The notes under the pieces were generated by a model. The model was given only the letters and a program-made list of their open reading frames with translations. It did no database searches and was not told the origin of the DNA. Below are positions 49,915 to 58,789 of a stretch of 64,000 bases of DNA, in pieces. The stretch lies in the NCBI RefSeq assembly GCF_016908355.1, contig NZ_JAFBDT010000005.1, positions 89,544-153,543 on the forward strand, given 5' to 3'. A program made the translations under genes and the position numbers. Each line of letters begins with the position of its first letter. Positions within the stretch are counted from its first letter, which is position 1. Origin of the DNA: Fusibacter tunisiensis. GTDB lineage: Bacteria > Bacillota > Clostridia > Peptostreptococcales > Acidaminobacteraceae.

Positions 49915-51132
49915 CTAGGCGATGGTTGAGTACATATCAAACATCGGTAGAATCATGGAAATCACAATAAAACCAACAACAACTGCCATGACCACAATCA
50001 TGACCGGCTCAATGACGGAAATCATCCGTGCAGTGGCCGTTTCCAGTTCCTCATCGTAGTAGTCTGCTGTCTTCTCCAGCATTTCCTCAAGGGCACCGGA
50101 TTCCTCGCCCACACCCACCATGGAGATCATCATGGGTGGGAAGACGCCAACGCGTTTTAACAGAGAACTTAGGACGGCGCCTGTTTTGATGCCGTCGTTT
50201 ACTTCCTCAATGCCGTCGATTACCACTTGGTTGTTGGTAACGTTGGCAGAGGTTTCAAGGGCCTGAATAATGGGAATTCCACTTGCTAGAAGCGTGGACA
50301 GGGTCCTTGTGAAACGGGATGTGGCAATTTTCTTGAGAGAATCGCCCACAACTGGAATCTTGAGTTTCAAATTATCGAAAAACCGCTTACCGCCTATGGT
50401 GGCAGTGATTCGGTTTAAGACCACAATGGCGCCAATTAGGACGGCTAGGAAAATGTACCAGTAATTTTGTAGGGCCCCACTGATTGCCAGAAGTGCTCTG
50501 GTAACGCCGGGAAGCTCTGTGCCAGATGACTCGAACATGCCGATAAAGGTCGGGAGAACGAACGTTAAAAGGAAGACCACAACCACTACAATGATGATGC
50601 TTAGAATCGCCGGGTACATTAAGGCCCCTTTGATTTTGGAATTAATTCGGTTTTCCTTGGTGTAATGGGTGCTCATCCGGTCCAGAACACTGTCCAGATT
50701 ACCAGTGAGTTCACCCGCCTCTACCATGGAGATTAACAGGTATGGAAATACTTTGCGGTGGCGCTTCATGGCCGTTGAAAGGACCTCGCCCTTTTGGACA
50801 TTGGTGGCCATATCGTGAATTACCGCTTTAAGTGTCTTGTTTTCAGCCTGTATGCTTAGGACATCCAGCGCCGTAATTAAAGGCATCCCTGCGTCCAGCA
50901 TGGTATAAAGCTGTTTACAGAAAAGGGCAATATCCTTAACCTTGACCTTGGGCTGAAAGACCTTGATTTCTGCAATGTCTTGACCTTTTTCCACTTCGGC
51001 CTCTATGCGGACCGGCTTATGGCCTTTGGAACGGATTAGCTGAACAATGTCGTGTTCGGTTTCGCCGCGATAGACTTGCTCAATAACACGCCCCTTTAAA
51101 TCCACTTCCTTGACCTTATATACATTAACCAA
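49915..51132 (-). CDS. pilC: Type IV pilus inner-membrane platform protein
   Basis: 405 residues with two T2SS-F domains: IALFCKQLYTMLDAGMPLIT (residues about 65-190) and SRFTRTLSTLLASGIPIIQA (about 270-390). Three transmembrane segments near 170-195, 215-240 and 375-400. Start is probably TTG at 51132 after GGGGGGATGAG; the ATG upstream leads to a stop. It docks PilB and PilT. Confidence 0.93.
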   Translation of the reverse strand: MVNVYKVKEVDLKGRVIEQVYRGETEHDIVQLIRSKGHKPVRIEAEVEKGQDIAEIKVFQPKVKVKDIALFCKQLYTMLDAGMPLITALDVLSIQAENKTLKAVIHDMATNVQKGEVLSTAMKRHRKVFPYLLISMVEAGELTGNLDSVLDRMSTHYTKENRINSKIKGALMYPAILSIIIVVVVVFLLTFVLPTFIGMFESSGTELPGVTRALLAISGALQNYWYIFLAVLIGAIVVLNRITATIGGKRFFDNLKLKIPVVGDSLKKIATSRFTRTLSTLLASGIPIIQALETSANVTNNQVVIDGIEEVNDGIKTGAVLSSLLKRVGVFPPMMISMVGVGEESGALEEMLEKTADYYDEELETATARMISVIEPVMIVVMAVVVGFIVISMILPMFDMYSTIA

Positions 51133-51144
51133 AACTCATCCCCC

Positions 51145-52203
51145 CTACATATACCCGATTACCTTCATAATCATGTCGTAGTCCACCGCATATTTTTTTA
51201 ACGTCTGCTGACTGATTAAGCGCTTTTTATAGAGTTCCATCAAAGAGGCATCCATGGTTTGCATCCCCACTTGGGCCCCAGTTTGAATCACTGTTTGGAT
51301 CTGGTGGGTCTTGCCCTCTCGAATTAAGTTTCTAATGGCTGAATTGGCCGTCATCACTTCAAAAGCTGCAACCCGACCGTCCCCTTCAACCGTTGGCATA
51401 ATCTGCTGGGAAATAACTGCCTCTAAAACTGAAGCCAGTTGAATCCGAATCTGCTGCTGCTGATGGGGTGGAAAAACATCAATAATACGGTCTACCGTCT
51501 TGGCCGCCCCAATGGTATGGAGGGTGGACAAAACAAGGTGGCCAGTTTCAGCCGCTGTAATGGCTGTGGCAATGGTTTCAAGGTCCCGCATCTCACCCAC
51601 TAGGATGACATCTGGGTCTTGTCTCAGGGCTGCCCTTAAGGCATTGGCAAAGGTATGTGAATCTTGCCCAATCTCCCTTTGATTGACCATGCTCTTTTGA
51701 TGCTTGTGCAAATACTCTATCGGGTCTTCAATTGTGATAATGTGATCATTTCGGTTCTGATTCATGTGGTTAATCATGGCCGCAAGCGTGGTGGATTTAC
51801 CACTTCCCGTTGGCCCTGTTACCAGAATCAGTCCCCTTTGTTTCTCAGAAAGTTCAGCAATTACTTTTGGGAGCCTTAGGGCTTCCATGCTTGGAATGGT
51901 AAGCGCCACAACCCGGAGCGCCATAGAGTAGGTTCCCCGCTGTTTGTAAACATTAACCCTAAAACGCCCAAGTCCCGGCGTGGAATAGGAAATGTCCAGT
52001 TCGCCCTTTTCTTCAAAAACGCGCTGCTGGTCTGGCGTTAGAATGCCCATAATAATGCGTTTGGTGTCTTCAGGCATTAAAGCCTCATCCTGCATCCGAA
52101 GGAGTCTCCCGTTCACCCGCATAACAGGTGGGGACGCCACGGTAATATGAACATCTGATGCACCGGCCTTTACAGCCTTTTCCAATATCTCAATAACAGT
52201 CAT
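51145..52203 (-). CDS. pilT: Type IV pilus retraction ATPase
   Basis: 352 residues from ATG at 52203 (AAAGGATACTTAC upstream). Walker A VTGPTGSGKSTTLAAM near residue 128, Asp box and Walker B LVGEMRDLETIATAITA near 195, His box HLVLSTLHTIGAA. N-terminal DVHITVASPPVMRVNGRLLR PAS-like domain. It drives retraction, twitching or DNA uptake. Located between pilB and pilC. Confidence 0.95.
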   Translation of the reverse strand: MTVIEILEKAVKAGASDVHITVASPPVMRVNGRLLRMQDEALMPEDTKRIIMGILTPDQQRVFEEKGELDISYSTPGLGRFRVNVYKQRGTYSMALRVVALTIPSMEALRLPKVIAELSEKQRGLILVTGPTGSGKSTTLAAMINHMNQNRNDHIITIEDPIEYLHKHQKSMVNQREIGQDSHTFANALRAALRQDPDVILVGEMRDLETIATAITAAETGHLVLSTLHTIGAAKTVDRIIDVFPPHQQQQIRIQLASVLEAVISQQIMPTVEGDGRVAAFEVMTANSAIRNLIREGKTHQIQTVIQTGAQVGMQTMDASLMELYKKRLISQQTLKKYAVDYDMIMKVIGYM

Positions 52204-52217
52204 GTAAGTATCCTTTA

Positions 52218-53894
52218 TCAATCAATTCGGTAGGTCATCCGCACCATTTCTTCCACAGAAGTCACGCCGCTTAAAACCAGTTCCTTACAAGTATCATTTA
52301 AAAGGGATAGGCCCTTTTCCATTGCTTTTGTCCTAATGTCATCAATACTGGCTTTTTCAGCAATCATATTTCTAAGGTCCCTGTCAAGCACCAGAACTTC
52401 ATGAATCGCTGTTCGGCCAGAATAGCCTGTGTGGTTACAGGAGTTACACCCCGGGCCATGCGAAACTGTGAGTGACCCGTAGCCTTCCATGCCAAGTGCC
52501 TTAAGTTCATCTGGTGTGGCCTCGTGAGTTGTCTTACACTTGAGACATATTTTTTTAACCAGACGCTGGGCAATAATCCCCACAACTGAAGACGAAACCA
52601 GAAAGGGCTCAATCCCCATGTCTTCAAGTCTTGATATGGTGCTCACCGTGTCATTGGTGTGAAGTGTTGAAAGCACAACGTGGCCTGTAATTGCTGCACG
52701 CACTGCAATTTCAGCAGTTTCTGAGTCTCGGATCTCACCAACCATGATAATGTCAGGGTCCTGTCTTAAAATAGACCTAAGGCCGTTGGCAAAGGTCATG
52801 CCTGCCTTATTGTTCACCTGAACTTGGTTAATGCCATCAATCCGGTACTCTACAGGGTCTTCCACTGTAATGATGTTTTTATTAATTTGATTTAGTTCCT
52901 TTAAAACCGAATACAGGGTGGTTGTTTTACCACTTCCCGTCGGCCCAGTTACCAGTAAAATCCCCTCAGGCACTTTTAAAATCTTATTGAACCGTTCAAG
53001 GTTGTGGTCTGAAAATCCAAGGTCTTCTTTCTTTAAAACAAGACTAGACCGGTCCAAAAGTCTGATAACCACTTTTTCCCCATAGACCGTCGGCAAAATT
53101 GAAATCCGCATATCAATGGGAATCCCCTCTATAACCGTTTCAACCCGACCATCTTGAGGCAGACGCTTTTCAGAAATGTTCATCTTACCCATAATCTTAA
53201 TCCGGGTCACAATCCCCGAATGGGTATTTTTCGCTGGGGTCATCACTTCCATGAGTTCCCCGTCAATCCTATATCTGATTCTGACGTTACGTTCAAAAGG
53301 CTCTATGTGAATGTCGCTGGCCTTAGACCGTACCGCCTGTGTAATAACTGTATTGACCAGACGCACCATTGGCGCATTGGTGACATCGGCATCCTCTTCT
53401 TCTAAAAAATCATCGGTTTCACTCGACTGCTGTGAGTACTCATGTGCCGCACGTTCAGCCGTTTCAGTGGCGTCATAATACCGGTTGATAGCCCGTTTGA
53501 TGTCGGCCCCCGGACTAATCACCACGTCCACTTCAAAACCCGTTATAATCTTAATGTCATCAATGGCAATCATATCCAGTGGATCGTTCATGGCCACAGT
53601 AATGACATTTTTATTCAGAGCAATGGGAATCGCCGTGTACTTACTGGCTATGCCCTCGCTAATGAGTTTCGGGACCTTGGGATCGATAAAAATGTTGTTA
53701 ATGTCCATGTACGGAATCCCGTATTGTTCTTCTAAAACTTTAAACAGTTGGTCTTCTGTAAGATACCGCTTTCGAATTAAGAGCTCTCCAAGTTTTAGCC
53801 CACTTTCTTTTTGTTCATCTAGTGTTTCAAAGAGTTGTGCTTCTGTTATAATCTGTTGCTGGACGAGCATATCGCCCAATCGAAGTCGTTTCAT
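52218..53894 (-). CDS. pilB: Type IV pilus extension ATPase with MshEN c-di-GMP domain
   Basis: 558 residues. The N-terminus has two 24-residue MshEN motifs, residues 5-28 (RLGDMLVQQQIITEAQLFET...) and 34-57 (KLGELLIRKRYLTEDQLFKV...), each ending in Q and separated by exactly five residues, as in c-di-GMP-binding PilB/MshE. Walker A VTGPTGSGKTTTLYS near 318; Walker B MVGEIRDSETAEI near 382; zinc knuckles CLKCK ... CNSC near 450-480. The leader carries a c-di-GMP riboswitch, so the same signal may control synthesis and activity. Motif 2 has Lys in place of the first Arg. Confidence 0.95.
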   Translation of the reverse strand: MKRLRLGDMLVQQQIITEAQLFETLDEQKESGLKLGELLIRKRYLTEDQLFKVLEEQYGIPYMDINNIFIDPKVPKLISEGIASKYTAIPIALNKNVITVAMNDPLDMIAIDDIKIITGFEVDVVISPGADIKRAINRYYDATETAERAAHEYSQQSSETDDFLEEEDADVTNAPMVRLVNTVITQAVRSKASDIHIEPFERNVRIRYRIDGELMEVMTPAKNTHSGIVTRIKIMGKMNISEKRLPQDGRVETVIEGIPIDMRISILPTVYGEKVVIRLLDRSSLVLKKEDLGFSDHNLERFNKILKVPEGILLVTGPTGSGKTTTLYSVLKELNQINKNIITVEDPVEYRIDGINQVQVNNKAGMTFANGLRSILRQDPDIIMVGEIRDSETAEIAVRAAITGHVVLSTLHTNDTVSTISRLEDMGIEPFLVSSSVVGIIAQRLVKKICLKCKTTHEATPDELKALGMEGYGSLTVSHGPGCNSCNHTGYSGRTAIHEVLVLDRDLRNMIAEKASIDDIRTKAMEKGLSLLNDTCKELVLSGVTSVEEMVRMTYRID

Positions 53895-54001
53895 GCAAAT
53901 CCCCTTTTAGTCAAAATATGAATAAATTGTAACGTTTTATACCATTATACCTATTTTATACCCAAATTACACCCAGTAATTTGCACAATTCCTGCTTTTT
54001 A

Positions 54002-54037
54002 AAAATAAAAAAACTGCAGTTGAATAAATCACTGCAG
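54002..54037 (-). terminator. Riboswitch expression-platform terminator upstream of pilB
   Basis: CTGCAGT and ACTGCAG pair (extendable to 9 pairs by the neighbouring bases) around a 10-base loop and are followed by TTTTTTTATTTTT. The 5' arm overlaps the 3' end of the aptamer. Confidence 0.9.
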
Positions 54038-54115
54038 CTGAACCATCATAGCCATAAGCCTTAGACTTCATGCTTTGCGCCCTGTTCTTTCAAACAGTTT
54101 GCCCAAGTTGTTAAC
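54034..54115 (-). promoter_or_regulatory. c-di-GMP-I (GEMM) riboswitch
   Basis: Minus-strand landmarks in order: GGGCAAAC; stem CTGTTT-GAAA-GAACAG with a GNRA tetraloop; GGGCGCAAAGC; a second stem with GTCTAAGG as the tetraloop receptor; then GATGGTTCAGC. These match the GEMM-I consensus. A terminator follows, and pilB-T-C-A lie downstream. Ligand binding was not shown; the ON/OFF sense is not decided, though overlap of aptamer and terminator favours an ON switch. Confidence 0.9.
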
Positions 54116-54123
54116 TTATATCA

Positions 54124-54152
54124 ATTATAGTATAAAAGTCCTAACCTGTAAA
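54124..54152 (-). promoter_or_regulatory. Promoter of the riboswitch and pilus operon
   Basis: TTTACA (54152-54147), 17 bases, TATAAT (54129-54124), starting right after the pilD stop. Confidence 0.85.
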
Positions 54153-54156
54153 TAAC

Positions 54157-54948
54157 CTAAAACAAATAATTTAAAACAGGTGTGCCATATAAGGCAGCAA
54201 CCAGTGCCCCAACGGCAATAAAGGGTGCAAAGGGAATGTTTGCCTTACGGTCACGCCTGAGCCCAAAGATCCAAAAGAGACCGAAAACACCACCCAAAAG
54301 AAAGGCAATCCATAAGCTGAGTAGGGCAAGACGCCAGCCTAAAAACATTCCGATGGGCACATAGACTTTCACATCACCCATGCCCAGACTCCCCGCCTTA
54401 AAAAATACCGTCGATGCCACAAGAATTAGGACCATTACAATTAAGGGAATCACAGGACCCAGCACAAAGGCCCACATAGACACATCACCATAGAGCGGAT
54501 ACCCCACTAGGCGGTGGACCAGACCCACCAAAAGACCAAGGCCAATTCCAGCGAGAACCACCTTGTTGGGAATAATCATATGGTCCAGATCAATGAAGAA
54601 AACCACTGTCATCAAGGCCGAAAACAAAAAGAGCAAACCCGTTGTAAATGAAAGCCCATACACGCTGAATACCAAAAGGAACAAGGTCCCTTCAAGCGCT
54701 TCCACCAAGGGATACCGAATTGAAATTTTCGCCCCACAAGTCCGGCACTTCCCTCTTAAAAAAAGCCAACTTAAAATTGGAACAAGGTCTATTGGGTCCA
54801 GTGTTCGCCCACAGCTTCCACACCGGGACCGGGGTTTCACGATACTTTCCTTATTTGGAATCCTATAAATACACACATTGAGGAAAGACCCCACTGTAGC
54901 GCCTAAAGTAAAAACAATCAGCCTTAAAATCAAGCTTACTCCGTCCAT
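54157..54948 (-). CDS. pilD: Type IV prepilin peptidase
   Basis: 263-residue polytopic membrane aspartyl protease. N-terminal cytoplasmic loop has four Cys (CGSC and CRTC). Catalytic Asp in FFIDLDHMIIPNK and the GxGD motif GMGDVKVY near residue 198. About eight transmembrane segments. It cleaves PilA after Gly and probably N-methylates it. It is separated from pilB by the riboswitch, so it escapes that control. Confidence 0.95.
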   Translation of the reverse strand: MDGVSLILRLIVFTLGATVGSFLNVCIYRIPNKESIVKPRSRCGSCGRTLDPIDLVPILSWLFLRGKCRTCGAKISIRYPLVEALEGTLFLLVFSVYGLSFTTGLLFLFSALMTVVFFIDLDHMIIPNKVVLAGIGLGLLVGLVHRLVGYPLYGDVSMWAFVLGPVIPLIVMVLILVASTVFFKAGSLGMGDVKVYVPIGMFLGWRLALLSLWIAFLLGGVFGLFWIFGLRRDRKANIPFAPFIAVGALVAALYGTPVLNYLF

Positions 54949-55069
54949 ATGCCCTCCAAGTACAATATTACTTTTATTATACCTTATTTCTTAATAAACG
55001 TTTAATACTTTTCTGCGTCTATTTTAAGGGTTTATGGGTAAACTATTAAAAAATAATGGAGGTTTCGAT

Positions 55070-56005
55070 ATGAACGCAAATGATTTTAGCAATTTGGAGG
55101 CCCTCTCCAGAGCAATGGCCCAGAAGACCTACCTCGTCAAAAAACAAAAAAAACTCAGCGAAGCCTTAAATGAGCTCACTCAAGAAGAAATTCGATTGGC
55201 CTCAATTCTCAAAAAAGAAACAGCTGATTATGAAAAAATGGAGCGTCTTTCCTTGACCAGCCTCATTGTTATGATTTCCAGAGATTATGAAGAAAAGAAA
55301 AATAAAGAGTACAATGAGATGCGTATGGCCGAGTATAAGTATCAAGAACTTATGGGCCGAATTGAAAATCTTCAAGATGATTTGGCAAAAACAGGCGCTG
55401 AACTGTCTACTTTAAATGACGTTGAAACGGAATATAAAAAACTCTTGGATGCAAAGCTCAGTTGGGCCGAGGAACAAAATATCAAAGCGATTTCCGACTT
55501 TGAATCCCGCCTGCATACTTTAAGAAGGGAACTGAAGGAAGCAGACGAAGCCATTTCAGCCTGCCACGACCTGATAAGCAGTTTGGAATCTGCCCTTGAC
55601 TCTTTATCCAGCGCCAAAAGTTGGGGCCTCTACGACATGGTGGGGGGCGGTTTGATTTCAAGCCTTGCCAAGCATGACCACCTGGACACTGCTGAGGAAA
55701 CATTAAAAGATGCCAGTGAAAAGGCCCGAAAACTCAGCATGGAATTAAAGGATTTAACGGAATTTCCAGAAATCGAAAGTCTAAATATCGATTCATTTTC
55801 CCGAACATTTGACATCTTTTTCGACAATATTTTTTCGGATTTTGCCATCCAATCTCAAATTGATGAAAGCCGTGAACGTGTGATTTCAAATGCCACAGAT
55901 GCAGATGACCTTTTGGAAAAACTCACAAGCCACCGGGAAGAAATCTGCAAAAAAATAGAAGCACTCACTGAGGAGCGCAACACGTATCTTATTGATTATT
56001 GCTGA
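55070..56005 (+). CDS. Long coiled-coil protein of unknown function
   Basis: 311 residues from ATG at 55070 (GGAGG upstream). Heptad-rich helices cover about residues 5-190 (LVKKQKKLSEALNELTQEEI, LKKETADYEKMERLS), with a glycine stretch WGLYDMVGGGLISSLAKHDH near 190 and a helical end. No membrane segment or signal. Divergent from pilD and overlapping the hemerythrin 3' end by 10 bases. May be a cytoskeletal or phage-shock-like scaffold; no evidence for either. Confidence 0.7.
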   Translation: MNANDFSNLEALSRAMAQKTYLVKKQKKLSEALNELTQEEIRLASILKKETADYEKMERLSLTSLIVMISRDYEEKKNKEYNEMRMAEYKYQELMGRIENLQDDLAKTGAELSTLNDVETEYKKLLDAKLSWAEEQNIKAISDFESRLHTLRRELKEADEAISACHDLISSLESALDSLSSAKSWGLYDMVGGGLISSLAKHDHLDTAEETLKDASEKARKLSMELKDLTEFPEIESLNIDSFSRTFDIFFDNIFSDFAIQSQIDESRERVISNATDADDLLEKLTSHREEICKKIEALTEERNTYLIDYC

Positions 56006-56400
56006 TTGATAAACTTCTTATACTCAAGGTCTTCTGTTTTAATGTGGTCTACAATCCAGTTGCTTAGGAAGGCAAAGATTTGAATTAAGACTGTTTCCTC
56101 ACTGGTCTGTATGCGGTCTAGTGTCATGCCTTTAACATACGCTTCAAACTCGCGATGCTTCTCTTCATGGGCTTCACGATTGGGATAGCCGATTTTGTCA
56201 AAAAGAGCTTCCTCAGTTTTAAAATGTTTATCCGCATAAGCACTTAAGGTTTCAATGACTTTATACGTTTCTTTGTAATCGCCATTGCCTTCAAGTGCTT
56301 TTTTAAATAAAGCTTCCACTTGATTCGTGATGTCAACCAGGTTTTGATGTTGCGCGTCAATTTCCATAATGCCAATACTCAAAGAGTGGTCCCATTTCAT
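55996..56400 (-). CDS. Bacteriohemerythrin
   Basis: 134-residue O2-binding four-helix bundle. Di-iron ligands are visible: H in IDAQHQN, H and E in DKHFKTEE, two H in REAHEEKH, H and D in VDHIKTED. It likely senses or buffers oxygen in an anaerobe. ATGA overlap with the FUSC gene stop marks a two-gene operon. Confidence 0.93.
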   Translation of the reverse strand: MKWDHSLSIGIMEIDAQHQNLVDITNQVEALFKKALEGNGDYKETYKVIETLSAYADKHFKTEEALFDKIGYPNREAHEEKHREFEAYVKGMTLDRIQTSEETVLIQIFAFLSNWIVDHIKTEDLEYKKFINQQ

Positions 56401-57341
56401 AAGCGTTCTCCTTCAATCCAGTGTCTAAGTTTGTCCAGTGATTGAACCAGTTTCGGGAAACCTGTCCAGTTTTGATACTCTTTTAAATGGTCAGATGATG
56501 CCAGCGTTTCATTGGTTTCAAGGGTGTGTTTTGATTCCGCTAAGAGTTTAAGCATCACACCAGAATCCACAGGCGAAACGGTCTCTGCTTCAAGGTCCAT
56601 TAAATAATCCATCCAATAGTGGGCCAATGTTCTTAAAGTTTTTAGAAGCCTCTGTCCTTTTACAGGCTTCTTTTTTTCGCGTTCAATGTCTGCCATCACC
56701 ATGTTCAAACTGTCCATATCAGAAATCAGACCAATGGTCCTATGAATCTGATCTTGAATTTCGCCACCTGTTTGGGACAAAACCTGTTCAAACTGTTCAA
56801 TGATGAAAATAAGGCGTTTTTGGAGCATTCCTTTATAAAAGAACAGCGAGAACACATAATTGTAGAAAACAGCAACCAAAACACCGGCAGCCAGGGCCAA
56901 AAGCCTTAACCGAAGTGTCAACAGCATGCTCACTTCTCCAGCAGCATTGAGCTGAATAAATTGGGTCATATAGATGGCTGTAAAAATCGCCACCGGGGAT
57001 ACAAAACGCCAATTGAGCACAAGTGATATAAACATAGTAAGTGCTACTGAAAGGGGGATTGTAAACCAGTTGATGCCAAAGAGCATGCAAATCACTGCAG
57101 TCACTACCCCGCCAAGAATGGTGGCTTGAATTTGATCCCAGCCCGTCTTAAGTCCAGATACATTAATGGGTTCTAGGGTCATCATCATTCCAAAGAAAAT
57201 TGAAATCATATCCTTGCCCACTAAAGCATTGTTGTGGAACAAAAGATAGGCCGTCATCATACTTAAAAAGCCCTTCAATATATAAAGTGGAGAATCGAAC
57301 AGCATTGCTTCCCGACTCAATGTCAATCGAATCTTTTTCAT
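56397..57341 (-). CDS. FUSC/aromatic acid exporter-family membrane protein
   Basis: 314 residues. Six or so transmembrane segments in residues 15-170 (LKGFLSMMTAYLLFHNNALV, ILGGVVTAVICMLFGINWFT, LLALAAGVLVAVFYNYVFSL) then a cytosolic helical domain (RLIFIIEQFEQVLSQTGGEI). Matches ArAE_1/FUSC exporters of aromatic compounds. Operon with hemerythrin suggests stress or redox role; substrate unknown. Confidence 0.82.
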   Translation of the reverse strand: MKKIRLTLSREAMLFDSPLYILKGFLSMMTAYLLFHNNALVGKDMISIFFGMMMTLEPINVSGLKTGWDQIQATILGGVVTAVICMLFGINWFTIPLSVALTMFISLVLNWRFVSPVAIFTAIYMTQFIQLNAAGEVSMLLTLRLRLLALAAGVLVAVFYNYVFSLFFYKGMLQKRLIFIIEQFEQVLSQTGGEIQDQIHRTIGLISDMDSLNMVMADIEREKKKPVKGQRLLKTLRTLAHYWMDYLMDLEAETVSPVDSGVMLKLLAESKHTLETNETLASSDHLKEYQNWTGFPKLVQSLDKLRHWIEGERL

Positions 57342-57532
57342 TTTTATACCTACCTCACAAATTTCTTCAAGGGCTACTCTATATCTACCCTCGGAGACCT
57401 ATCGTACACCAATTTCTTTTTGAGGTCTATACTTTTAAAATATTTTCAGTAAAAAACTACAAAGAATTTCCCCTTTTCAATCTATTTTTAAGTCAACTCG
57501 TGTTTTTGTTTATAAACCTTCTCTAACAAATT

Positions 57533-58720
57533 CTACCGCTTCAACCGCAAGAAAAATCGGCCTGCCTTTAAAAAAGGTTTCATTAAAACCCCCTCCATAT
57601 CCTTTGCAACAGCTTTAAGCTCTGTGGGGATGTCAATCTGTTGGGGACAATGGTCCAAACATTTCCCACAATTTTGGCACAGGGATGCGTAAGACGGTTT
57701 GCCATTCATGCCACCCAGTTGCATCCAGTAAAAAGTCCGGGTTTTTTGCTGGATCAGATGTTTGGAATTATAAAGGTCAAAGCATCTTGGTATGTCCACG
57801 CCAAATGGACATGGCATGCAGTACTGACAGCCTGTACAGGGGACTTTTTGTAAACTGAGATAAATGGCACGTGCCTGGTCCATCAAGTTGTTTTCGGCGT
57901 CCGCAAAGTGTCCAGCTTCCATCTCTGAGGCATAGGCAATATTGGCCTGAATATGGGCGTCTTCATTCATACCAGACAAGACGCAAGTCACTTCAGCTTG
58001 GTTCCAGATCCATTTAAGGGCCCATTCCGCAGGGGTTCGGCTCACTTCATGACTCTTGTAAAGCTTTTGAATCCCATCTGGCAATTTTGAAACCAAAGAA
58101 CCACCCCTTAGAGGCTCCATTACCATAACCGCTATGCCCCGGTCTGCAGCATATTTTAGGCCATATGTTCCGGCTTGATTGTTGACGTCCAAGAAGTTGT
58201 ACTGAATTTGACAAAAATCCCAGTCATAAGCGTCAATAATCTCCACAAAATTGTCCCTGTCCCCATGAAAAGAAAAGCCCACATTTCTAATTTTCCCAGA
58301 TGCCTTAAGCTCTGCTAAAAAGGAAAGGACATCCAGTTTCAAAAACTTTTCCCAATTTTCCGAATTCAAGGCGTGCAATAAATAATAATCAATCACATCT
58401 GTTTGAAGGCGCTTTCTCTGCGTTTCAAAGATTTTGTGCATATCTGCTTCAGTTTGAACAAGCCAAGGCGGTAACTTTGTGGCAATGTACACTTTCTCCC
58501 GATACCCATCTTGAAGGGCCTTTCCAATAAATGTTTCACTTTGACCCCCGTGATAGAAATAGGCTGTGTCCACATAATTAACCCCTTGATCAATGGCATT
58601 TCTCAATTGTGTCGTGGCCTTTGCCTCATCAATCAGGCCACCTTTTGTGGAAAACCGCATCCCGCCATAGCCCAGTATGGAAATCTTATCCCCACTTTTC
58701 TCAACCACTCTATACTTCAT
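57533..58720 (-). CDS. Aldo/keto reductase with C-terminal 2[4Fe-4S] domain
   Basis: 395 residues. AKR barrel: ILGYGGMRF, catalytic D-Y-K-H equivalents in NYVDTAYFYHGGQSETFIGK and KVYIATKLP, YLLHALN. The C-terminal domain has CTGCQYCMPCPFGVDIPRC and LCQNCGKCLDHCPQQIDIPT, i.e. two ferredoxin-type clusters. A common Clostridia fusion, perhaps ferredoxin-linked; substrate unknown. Upstream GGGGGAAAAGT gives the ATG. Confidence 0.93.
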   Translation of the reverse strand: MKYRVVEKSGDKISILGYGGMRFSTKGGLIDEAKATTQLRNAIDQGVNYVDTAYFYHGGQSETFIGKALQDGYREKVYIATKLPPWLVQTEADMHKIFETQRKRLQTDVIDYYLLHALNSENWEKFLKLDVLSFLAELKASGKIRNVGFSFHGDRDNFVEIIDAYDWDFCQIQYNFLDVNNQAGTYGLKYAADRGIAVMVMEPLRGGSLVSKLPDGIQKLYKSHEVSRTPAEWALKWIWNQAEVTCVLSGMNEDAHIQANIAYASEMEAGHFADAENNLMDQARAIYLSLQKVPCTGCQYCMPCPFGVDIPRCFDLYNSKHLIQQKTRTFYWMQLGGMNGKPSYASLCQNCGKCLDHCPQQIDIPTELKAVAKDMEGVLMKPFLKAGRFFLRLKR

Positions 58721-58789
58721 ACTTTTCCCCCTTAAACAAAAAACGCATCCTGAAAGTTTTGGGCAATCAAAATGCGCCTGTTGGCAATT

